A DNA stretch of 5,437 bases. Origin: Bacteroidales bacterium (GTDB lineage: Bacteria; Bacteroidota; Bacteroidia; Bacteroidales; NBLH01). The notes beneath the pieces are model-generated. The model was not told the origin of the DNA, searched no databases, and was given only the letters and a program-made list of their open reading frames with translations. Position numbers and translations under genes: made by a program. Location of the stretch: positions 1 to 5,437 of the forward strand of contig JARGGF010000384.1 in the NCBI GenBank assembly GCA_029210905.1, written 5' to 3'. Below, one piece after another: positions 1-5,437 of this stretch (positions are counted from its first letter, which is position 1; every line of letters begins with the position of its first letter).

Positions 1-64
1 TTGAGGAAGTTAATAAGGTAAATATAGAAAATATCTAATTTGCACGGAATAAATGACTGTTTAA

Positions 65-121
65 TTTTCTAAGAAAAAATATTATATCACTAATAATCTG
101 TTCATTATGAACTTTTCTAAG
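65..121. repeat. Paired 13-bp palindromes and 9-bp direct repeat in the leader of the MBL gene
   Basis: Two perfect odd palindromes, each with 6-bp arms and a single central base, lie in the leader of the MBL lipoprotein gene. One is at 65-77 (TTTTCT-A-AGAAAA) and the other at 100-112 (GTTCAT-T-ATGAAC). The 9-mer TTTTCTAAG occurs at 65-73 and again at 113-121, directly next to the second palindrome. This is what is seen. A role as operator half-sites for a dimeric regulator, or as part of the mRNA leader, is inference. The first palindrome is A/T-rich and could be chance; the second contains G and C at symmetric positions and is less expected. Confidence 0.35.
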
Positions 122-174
122 TCCAATTATTGATAGAAAAAAATAAAATCTTTAACCTCAAAATAGTACTTGAT

Positions 175-1089
175 ATGAGAACCGGGAACACAAAAATATT
201 GAGCGTATTAGCTAAATATCTTTTATTCTGCACATTAATAAGTAGTTGCTATTCTTCGCCTGAATTTAGTGACAAAAAAAGCCAGATTGATGAATTAATT
301 ACTATTGATAAAATGAATGATAGTATCATAATAATAAAATTAGGATACGATGCGGTAACTGGCATATTAACTCCTGATGGTATTGTAGTAATAGATGCAG
401 GCATTTCTAATTCCCTAACTCAAAAATACCGTGCGATAATCGAAAAAGAGCTGAAAGGAAATCATTTTGCCTATTTGATAAATACACACGGCCACCATGA
501 TCACACCGGGGGAAACCAGGTTTTTTCAGACGCTGAAATTATTGGACACGAAAAATGTAAAATTGAAATTTCTGAAAGCCAAAAAGATCAAGCTAAGGTC
601 AAATCTAATTATCTTAAAATAACACAACAGTATGAAAAAAAGCTTCAAAACCTTGATAGTGGTTCTGTAGGCTGGAAAGCTGCATGTTGCCAGAAATACC
701 GATATCAGTGTGCTGCGGAAGATATGCTTAACAGCAGGAAGATTATGCTGCCAACAAAGACCTTTCGCGATTCTATTCATATAAATGTGGGTAATGTTAA
801 TATTGATATGATGTATGTAGGCAAGGCGCATTCCGAAAGTGACATATTGATTCATATTCCTGAAAAAAATCTATTGATGGTTGGTGATCTTTTTTCCGGT
901 GGAGGCATTACACACATTCAATACGAGGATAAATATGATGTTAAAAGATGGTTACAAGTAAAGAAATGGATTACTGACCGAATGAACAGAATAAACATTG
1001 TAATAGGTGGGCATGGTGAAATAATGGGTAAGGAAGATATGGGATACTTTCTGGAGTGGATTGAAAATAAGATGGTTGAAACGCTGTAA
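175..1089 (+). CDS. Exported MBL-fold metallo-hydrolase lipoprotein
   Basis: This encodes a 304-residue metallo-beta-lactamase-fold hydrolase, probably anchored as a lipoprotein on the periplasmic or outer-membrane side. The ATG at 175 is preferred over an in-frame TTG at 130 because it puts a short basic n-region (MRTGNTK) directly before a hydrophobic stretch and a lipobox ISSC, with lipidated Cys25. The upstream start would add 15 residues in front of the signal peptide. The hallmark THGHHDHTGG gives His105, His107, Asp109 and His110. Further ligands are His219 (KAHSESD), Asp238 (VGDLF) and His280 (GGHGE). This seven-ligand set with a bridging Asp is the binuclear glyoxalase-II-type pattern, so a hydrolytic reaction is expected but the substrate cannot be named. 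A helical insertion around 150-195 carries Cys171, Cys172 and Cys179. There is no clear Shine-Dalgarno sequence at either start. The gene is separated from the next one by 359 bp, so it is probably its own transcription unit. Fold and export are well supported; substrate is unknown. Confidence 0.9.
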   Translation: MRTGNTKILSVLAKYLLFCTLISSCYSSPEFSDKKSQIDELITIDKMNDSIIIIKLGYDAVTGILTPDGIVVIDAGISNSLTQKYRAIIEKELKGNHFAYLINTHGHHDHTGGNQVFSDAEIIGHEKCKIEISESQKDQAKVKSNYLKITQQYEKKLQNLDSGSVGWKAACCQKYRYQCAAEDMLNSRKIMLPTKTFRDSIHINVGNVNIDMMYVGKAHSESDILIHIPEKNLLMVGDLFSGGGITHIQYEDKYDVKRWLQVKKWITDRMNRINIVIGGHGEIMGKEDMGYFLEWIENKMVETL

Positions 1090-1153
1090 CAGTTTTCAAC
1101 GTTGGTAAGAAAAACCCGTTATTCTTTAAATTATTCACATAAAAATTAACAAA

Positions 1154-1189
1154 GGAATCATAGCTTTACATATAAAAATCTATGCTTCC
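1154..1189. repeat. 10-bp imperfect inverted repeat downstream of the MBL gene
   Basis: The arms GGAATCATAG (1154-1163) and CTATGCTTCC (1180-1189) pair at nine of ten positions around a 16-nt loop, starting 65 bp after the MBL stop codon. On the + strand it is followed by A/C-rich sequence rather than a T-tract, so it is not a canonical intrinsic terminator in that direction. Read on the - strand it is followed by T-rich sequence. It could be a 3' mRNA stability hairpin, a weak terminator or a protein-binding site; nothing in the sequence decides between these. Confidence 0.4.
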
Positions 1190-1291
1190 AAACACCACTT
1201 TCTAAAAATATTCAAAATTCCTGATCCTGCAATTCATTGACATTTAGCATTATTATAGAATTCAAGATACTTAATTGCTCTAAAAAATCTT

Positions 1292-1333
1292 AAAGAGTTA
1301 AAAAAAATATGTATTTTTTAGGTTTAATTCTTT
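1292..1333. repeat. Long AT-rich nested hairpin upstream of the CheB-CheR gene
   Basis: The outer arms AAAGAGTTAAA (1292-1302) and TTTAATTCTTT (1323-1333) pair along 11 positions, one of them a G-U wobble in RNA. Inside, AAAAATA (1303-1309) pairs with TATTTTT (1312-1318) across a two-base centre, leaving TAGG (1319-1322) as a bulge on the 3' side. The structure is almost entirely A/T, so its stability is modest and chance is possible in such AT-rich DNA. Position is about 115 bp before the large gene; it could be a terminator-like barrier between the two transcription units or a leader structure. Confidence 0.35.
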
Positions 1334-1349
1334 GGCTGATTTTAAGCCA
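1333..1349. repeat. Short GC-containing hairpin TGGCT/AGCCA
   Basis: A perfect 5-bp stem, TGGCT at 1333-1337 and AGCCA at 1345-1349, encloses the 7-nt loop GATTTTA and is followed by TTTAAAATT. It shares its first base with the end of the preceding AT-rich hairpin, so in RNA the two could stack or compete. The stem is too short and the T-run too poor to call it an intrinsic terminator with confidence. Confidence 0.25.
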
Positions 1350-1448
1350 TTTAAAATTCGAATATTAAGATTACCTGTCAAAACTTTGAACTAGGTAAAA
1401 TTAACATATGAATAAAAAAAGTAGTTTTTAAATAAATTAAACAAAAAG

Positions 1449-4400
1449 ATGAGCCTAAAAAAAGATTTTTATGTAGTTGGTATTGGTGCTTCTGCTGGGG
1501 GCTTAGAAGCAATTGAAGCATTCTTTTCAACAGTGCCTCACGAAAGTGGGCTGGCCTATGTTATTATACAGCACCTTTCGCCCGACTATAAAAGTCTGAT
1601 GCCCGAAATTTTACTTAAAAGAACATCACTTCCAGTGCATACTGCTGAAGATGGAATGAAAGTGGAACCTGATAATGTTTATTTAATTCCACGAAAAATG
1701 AACATGAAAATTTTTCATTCAAAACTTCACTTAACCGAAAAAGATAACCTTACTACACTTAACCTACCTATAGATATTTTTTTTAATTCACTTGCCGAAG
1801 ATTTTGAAGAAAAGGCTATTGGCGTAATCCTTTCGGGCACAGGCAGTGATGGCAGCAGGGGTATCCGTGTGATAAAAGAATTCGGGGGAATGATCATCGC
1901 CCAGGATCCTGATTCCGCTAAATTTGACGGTATGCCAAAAAGCGCCATTACATCGGGGACTGTTGATTTTATTTTGCCACCCCAAGACATTCCTGAAAAA
2001 ATTATTTCATACGTGAAACATCCAATTATACAGGATAAAGAAAAAAACAAGGAATTTCTTTCGCTGGCCGAAGACAACCTAACTAAAATTATTCTCTTAC
2101 TAAAAGAAAATTTTGATCTTGACTTTACTTTTTACAAAAATGCTACTATTGCAAGAAGGGTGGAACGCAGGCTGAGTATCAATCAGGTTGAAAATTTAAA
2201 AGACTATATTGAATATTTATTTTCATCTAAAAATGAGCAAAAAACGCTTTACAAAGAATTGCTTATTGGGGTTACAAAATTTTTTAGAGACACGGATGCC
2301 TTTTATGTTATTGAAAATGAAATTATTCCTGCTATTTTCAGGGCAAAAGCCCAAAATGAAGAATTAAGAATTTGGGTAACTGCATGTTCTACCGGTGAAG
2401 AAGCCTATTCTGTTGCCATTCTTTTTAAGGAGTACATGCTAAAGCACAATATATATAACGACATAAAGTTATTTGCGACAGATATTGACAAATCATCGAT
2501 TGAATATGCCAGTGCTGGAATTTACAACGCAAGCATATCCGCAGATGTTTCGCAGGAAAGGTTAAATAAATTTTTTACGCAGATAGGTGATAGTTTCCGT
2601 ATCAATGATGAAATACGGGAAATGATAGTTTTTGCCACCCATAATATCATAAAAGATCCACCATTTAATAAAATTGATTTTATTTCGTGCCGCAACATGT
2701 TGATTTACTTTCAGCCAGTGCTGCAACAAAAAGTGCTTGCCCTTTTTAATTTTGCTTTATATAAAAATGGTGTTTTATTCCTGGGAAGTAGCGAAACAAT
2801 AGGCGAAATGGAACACTATTACGAAACAATAGATATAAAATGGAAAATATACAAATCGAAATATACAGCAAAAGTTCCCCCTGATTTAATGAATACTAAA
2901 TTTCCGGTAGGGATAAGTAATCAGATTATTCAAACCCGAAAACCAATATATACCGTTAAAAGCACCATTAGCGACCTGATAAGCATTTTTACTGAAAAAT
3001 TGCTCGAAGATAACACTCCCGACACAGTAATTGTAAACGAAAGTGGCGAAATGGTAAATTCCTTTGGCGATCCCAATAAATATCTGGTATTGCCAAAAAC
3101 CAAAAAACTTTCGGAAGGCTTTGACTACCTGATTACCAAAATGATACCAACAAATTTAAAGTTGACATTTAGTATTGCAATTAGTAAAGCCTTACAATCG
3201 AAGCAGGAAGTAGTACACCATAATGTAAAATACGTAAAATCATCTGAGGAAGTAAACATTTTAGATTTAAGATTTTCACCTCTTTTCCATAGAGAAACCA
3301 ATGGAAAATTTGTGGTCATTTATTTTATACCCAAAGAGTCAGAAAAATACCAAAAAACCGAAATAAGTGAGTTTGTCGATATGGATGAACAAGCCCAACA
3401 ACGGATTTTAGATTTGGAAAATGAGCTAAAACACACCAAAGAAAATCTGCAGGCTAGTATTGAAGAATTAGAAACCACCAACGAAGAACTTCAATCAACC
3501 AATGAAGAACTAATATCGGCTAATGAAGAATTACAATCAACAAATGAAGAACTTCAATCAGTAAACGAAGAACTTTATACTGTAAATACAGAGTTTCAGG
3601 CAAAAAATCACGATTTGATGGTAATGAACAGCGATATGGAAAACCTGTTGCAAAATTCTGAAATAAGAATTGTCTTTCTTGATCTGGATTTAAAAATCAG
3701 AAAGTTTACAGATAATATTACAGATATATTTAACCTTAAAAAAAATGATTTTGACAGGCCACTTTCTGATATTACACACCATTTAGGAAATGTAAATTTG
3801 CTTAAAAAAGCACAGTTGATGGTGAACAATCAAAAAACAATCCGCGAAACTGTTAGTTCAAAAAATAGGTGGTACGATATGAAAATACAGCCTTACTTAA
3901 CACCTAAAGGCTATATGGACGGAGTTGTAATGTCCTTTTTTGATGTTACTGATTACCAAAATACACTTGAAGAACTAAAAGTAAGCGAATCGAGGTTTAA
4001 AATGATGATAGATATGAACCTTGACGCTTTCTATTTATTAAAAACAAAAATAGAAGAAAACAATATTGTTGATTTTATTATTGTGGATGTAAATACAAAG
4101 GCAGAAGACCAAATGAACATGTCGCGCTCGCAACTTGTTGATTCCGGGATTTGTGAACTTTTTCCTGTTAACAAAACCAATGGTTTTTTTGAAAAATACA
4201 AAAAAGTAGTAAAAACGGGTATTCCATATGAAGAAGAGTATAGCATTCCAAACGAATTTGCGGCCCCCGGATGGTATTATCACCAAGTGGTGCCAATTTC
4301 AGACGGAATAGCCATTTTTAACCGAAACATTACGCAACGGAAAAAAACTGAAAAAGTTAATGCCATGTTATCGGAAATCAATGAAAGTAATACTGAAAAC

Positions 4401-5210
4401 AAAACAGATCTAAAAACTATTTCTGCATCAATTTTTGAAAAAATTCAAAGTGTCTTTTCATGCAAAGACGGATACATATCAGGTCTGGACTATAATACCC
4501 ATGGCATAGAACATTTAATTTACACAACTAGTGTAAGTGATTGTATTGAAAAAAATAATTGCGAAAACCATAAGAATAGTGGCAGGCATGCCTGTTTCTG
4601 TAATTTTGCTATTAATAAACGAAGCGGCTATTATTCAAACAACCCAAAACATTTTGCAAAGGAAAATAAGTTTGCTAAAAAGAAAATTACCTGGGAAAAC
4701 TTTCTGTCGGTACCAATAATAGGAAATGACAAGGTTATCGGACAAATTGTTCTTGCAAATAAACCAGGTGGATTTACCGATGATGACTTGCTTTTGGTAG
4801 AAAGGATAGCCATAAAATTTGCTATATTTATTGTAAAGAACTTCTCAGAGCATGAATTGGGCGAGAGCAAAAATTTGTACCATTCTTTATTCCAAAATAT
4901 GCAAAATGGTTTTGCTTTGCACGAAATTATTCTTGATGAAAACAAAACGCCTGTTGACTACATTTATATTGATGTGAATGATAGTTTTGAAAAGATTACA
5001 GGATTAAAAAGAGAAAATGTTATTGGTAAAAAAGTGAAAGAGGTCATTCCGAATATTGAAAAGAAATGGATTGATATTTATGGAAAAATTGCAATGGAGA
5101 ATGGGCAGAAAGTTTTTGAAATGACTTCTGAAGCACTAAACAAAAACTTTAAAGTGAATGCATTTTCGCCCAAAAAAGGACAATTTGCCACTTTGTTTGA
5201 GGAAAAATAA
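1449..5210 (+). CDS. CheB-CheR-PAS-GAF hybrid signalling protein
   Basis: This 1253-residue multidomain protein is predicted to be cytoplasmic, since no signal peptide or membrane segment is seen. Residues 5-195 are a CheB protein-glutamate methylesterase without the usual N-terminal receiver domain; the triad is Ser15 (GASAGG), His42 (IQHLSPD) and Asp134 (GTGSDGS). Residues 205-470 are a CheR SAM-dependent methyltransferase: RRVERRL at 236-242, TKFFRD at 276-281, SAM-binding ACSTGEEA near 312-319, ATDID at 343-347 and SCRNMLIYF at 413-421. A PAS-like domain (about 518-630) is followed by a coiled coil (about 650-735) with seven heptads, then PAS domains at about 735-840 and 846-968, a GAF domain at about 985-1135 (FLSVPIIG at 1085-1092), and a final PAS at about 1138-1252. 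CheB-CheR-PAS fusions with this coiled coil are a known family, often continuing into a histidine kinase or other output. Here no kinase, receiver or cyclase follows, and the protein stops right at the end of the last PAS. Both enzymes appear intact. The methylated target is unknown. The ATG at 1449 puts the first CheB strand at residues 7-12, as expected. Confidence 0.93.
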   Translation: MSLKKDFYVVGIGASAGGLEAIEAFFSTVPHESGLAYVIIQHLSPDYKSLMPEILLKRTSLPVHTAEDGMKVEPDNVYLIPRKMNMKIFHSKLHLTEKDNLTTLNLPIDIFFNSLAEDFEEKAIGVILSGTGSDGSRGIRVIKEFGGMIIAQDPDSAKFDGMPKSAITSGTVDFILPPQDIPEKIISYVKHPIIQDKEKNKEFLSLAEDNLTKIILLLKENFDLDFTFYKNATIARRVERRLSINQVENLKDYIEYLFSSKNEQKTLYKELLIGVTKFFRDTDAFYVIENEIIPAIFRAKAQNEELRIWVTACSTGEEAYSVAILFKEYMLKHNIYNDIKLFATDIDKSSIEYASAGIYNASISADVSQERLNKFFTQIGDSFRINDEIREMIVFATHNIIKDPPFNKIDFISCRNMLIYFQPVLQQKVLALFNFALYKNGVLFLGSSETIGEMEHYYETIDIKWKIYKSKYTAKVPPDLMNTKFPVGISNQIIQTRKPIYTVKSTISDLISIFTEKLLEDNTPDTVIVNESGEMVNSFGDPNKYLVLPKTKKLSEGFDYLITKMIPTNLKLTFSIAISKALQSKQEVVHHNVKYVKSSEEVNILDLRFSPLFHRETNGKFVVIYFIPKESEKYQKTEISEFVDMDEQAQQRILDLENELKHTKENLQASIEELETTNEELQSTNEELISANEELQSTNEELQSVNEELYTVNTEFQAKNHDLMVMNSDMENLLQNSEIRIVFLDLDLKIRKFTDNITDIFNLKKNDFDRPLSDITHHLGNVNLLKKAQLMVNNQKTIRETVSSKNRWYDMKIQPYLTPKGYMDGVVMSFFDVTDYQNTLEELKVSESRFKMMIDMNLDAFYLLKTKIEENNIVDFIIVDVNTKAEDQMNMSRSQLVDSGICELFPVNKTNGFFEKYKKVVKTGIPYEEEYSIPNEFAAPGWYYHQVVPISDGIAIFNRNITQRKKTEKVNAMLSEINESNTENKTDLKTISASIFEKIQSVFSCKDGYISGLDYNTHGIEHLIYTTSVSDCIEKNNCENHKNSGRHACFCNFAINKRSGYYSNNPKHFAKENKFAKKKITWENFLSVPIIGNDKVIGQIVLANKPGGFTDDDLLLVERIAIKFAIFIVKNFSEHELGESKNLYHSLFQNMQNGFALHEIILDENKTPVDYIYIDVNDSFEKITGLKRENVIGKKVKEVIPNIEKKWIDIYGKIAMENGQKVFEMTSEALNKNFKVNAFSPKKGQFATLFEEK
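3462..3608 (+). repeat. Seven tandem 21-bp units encoding coiled-coil heptads
   Basis: Within the large gene, seven consecutive 21-bp units encode residues 672-720 as heptads of the form E-E-L-x-x-x-N, each ending in Asn (for example EELQSTN twice and EELQSVN once). The last unit is divergent (TEFQAKN). The units share the pattern GAAGAA(C/T)T but differ at synonymous sites. The heptads lie inside a predicted coiled coil at about 650-735 that joins the CheR/PAS part to the downstream PAS domains. Such EELQSTNEEL repeats are typical of CheB-CheR-PAS proteins and probably serve as a dimerising signal-transmission helix. Confidence 0.85.
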
Positions 5211-5232
5211 TTGCTTTTACTAGCATAAAAAA

Positions 5233-5240
5233 AGGGGGTG
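5233..5240 (+). promoter_or_regulatory. Strong Shine-Dalgarno-like site of the downstream PAS gene
   Basis: AGGGGGTG at 5233-5240 differs by one base from the anti-SD complement AGGAGGTG and ends 7 nt before the ATG at 5248. It fixes that start. Neither of the two upstream genes has a comparable site, so translation initiation of this gene appears to be set differently from its neighbour in the likely operon. Confidence 0.65.
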
Positions 5241-5247
5241 TAATAAT

Positions 5248-5437
5248 ATGAGTAGCTTAAGAGATAAAGCAGAAAAAATATATAGACATAATTACACAAA
5301 TACTGAAAATTTATCTGATATTGAGTTACACAAACTTGTTGAAGAGCTTCAAATTCATCAGATAGAATTGCAAGTGCAAAATGAGGAGTTGCGTGCAAGC
5401 CGGATTGATTTAGAAAATGCTCAAAAAAAATATTTTA
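5248..5437 (+). CDS. PAS-type sensor protein, N-terminal part (runs off window)
   Basis: The first 63 codons of a gene are visible; the frame is open to the window edge, so the gene is 3'-partial. It starts with MSSLRDKAEK and contains the stretch ELHKLVEELQIHQIELQVQN followed by EELRASRIDLENAQKKYF. This charged helical segment (ELxIHQIELxxQNEELRxx...LExxxxxYF) is the well-known lead-in helix in front of the first PAS domain in many bacterial PAS sensor proteins, which commonly go on to a histidine kinase. The PAS core itself would begin at about the last visible residues. The gene begins 37 bp after the stop of the CheB-CheR hybrid, in another frame, with no terminator between them, which suggests co-transcription. 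Its kinase, receiver or other output domain lies outside the window, so output is inference. Confidence 0.85.
   Translation, partial: MSSLRDKAEKIYRHNYTNTENLSDIELHKLVEELQIHQIELQVQNEELRASRIDLENAQKKYF

Larger units (their letters stand above)
1090..1448. other. AT-rich intergenic region with hairpins, no gene seen
   Basis: This 359-bp stretch between the MBL lipoprotein gene and the CheB-CheR gene has frequent stops in all frames and no convincing coding sequence, tRNA or other RNA gene. It holds inverted repeats at 1154-1189, 1292-1333 and 1333-1349, described separately. The 3' end must contain the promoter and leader of the large gene. No good match to the Bacteroidota promoter consensus (TAnnTTTG with upstream TTTG) was found; the nearest is AAACTTTG at 1381-1388, with one mismatch and no clear upstream partner. 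The last bases before the ATG at 1449 are A-rich and lack a Shine-Dalgarno sequence. Confidence 0.7.

Noticed and set aside
3..38. Possible C-terminal tail of an upstream gene (EEVNKVNIENI then stop)
   Set aside because: Only 11 open codons are visible and nothing in them is recognisable; an open run that short is expected by chance.
526..855. Reverse-strand open frame inside the MBL gene
   Set aside because: It lies antisense to a well-supported gene with conserved metal-ligand motifs and its translation resembles no protein family.
175..1089. Annotation as an antibiotic-hydrolysing class B beta-lactamase
   Set aside because: The HxHxDH motif alone is shared by the whole superfamily. The bridging Asp238 replaces the Cys typical of B1/B2 enzymes, so the ligand set is glyoxalase-II-like and no beta-lactamase claim is supported.
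1381..1414. Promoter for the large gene (AAACTTTG as -7 element, or TTGAAC as -35)
   Set aside because: The -7-like element has one mismatch and no upstream TTTG at the right distance, and no good -10 lies 16-18 bp after TTGAAC.
1408..1431. Short leader ORF (MNKKSSF) just before the large gene
   Set aside because: Seven codons, no ribosome binding site, and a Lys/Ser-rich composition expected from A-rich DNA; no attenuation structure overlaps it.
1727..2077. Reverse-strand open frames inside the CheB domain (also 1788-1985)
   Set aside because: They are shadows of a strongly conserved coding frame on the + strand and show no domain features.
4537..4719. 60-codon + strand open frame inside the GAF region
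   Set aside because: It overlaps the large gene in another frame, has no ribosome binding site, and the GAF motif continues unbroken in the main frame.
5195..5247. Frameshift joining the large protein to the downstream PAS gene
   Set aside because: Other frames after the A-run hit stops within a short distance, the downstream gene has its own ATG and strong ribosome binding site, and no extra PAS linker residues appear in any frame.
5078..5398. Reverse-strand open frame crossing the end of the large gene and the start of the PAS gene
   Set aside because: It is antisense to two coding regions and reads as low-complexity aromatic/hydrophobic residues, as expected from reversed AT-rich DNA.

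Overview
The window looks like low-GC bacterial DNA, most likely from a Bacteroidota-type organism. This is inferred from the AT-rich non-coding stretches, the A-rich leader without a Shine-Dalgarno sequence before the large gene, and the family make-up (a periplasmic or outer-membrane metallo-beta-lactamase-fold lipoprotein next to a large CheB-CheR-PAS signalling protein). No taxonomic marker gene is present, so the assignment is tentative. All genes read on the + strand.

Layout. Bases 1-174 are a non-coding leader with two 13-bp odd palindromes and a 9-bp direct repeat. Bases 175-1089 encode an exported lipoprotein with an MBL hydrolase fold and a complete glyoxalase-II-type set of seven metal ligands. 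Bases 1090-1448 are AT-rich intergenic DNA with several imperfect hairpins. Bases 1449-5210 encode a 1253-residue hybrid signalling protein: a CheB methylesterase (triad Ser15/His42/Asp134), a CheR methyltransferase, a PAS-like domain, a heptad-repeat coiled coil, two PAS domains, a GAF domain with an unusual Cys/His cluster, and a last PAS domain at the very C-terminus. After 37 bp, and behind a strong Shine-Dalgarno-like sequence, a second signalling gene starts at 5248 and runs off the window. Its 63 visible residues match the N-terminal helical region typical of PAS-containing sensor proteins.

How the genes may work together. The large protein has no receiver domain, no histidine-kinase core and no GGDEF/EAL output. 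Its only visible catalytic domains are the methylesterase and methyltransferase. The adjacent, probably co-transcribed PAS-type gene is a plausible partner that could supply the missing output, but its output end is outside the window. The MBL lipoprotein is separated by 359 bp of hairpin-containing DNA and is probably a separate transcription unit. No chemoreceptor, CheA, CheW or CheY gene is visible. The most unusual points are the Cys/His cluster in the GAF domain, the abrupt end of the large protein at a PAS domain, and a CheR beta-subdomain loop that looks like the pentapeptide-independent type.
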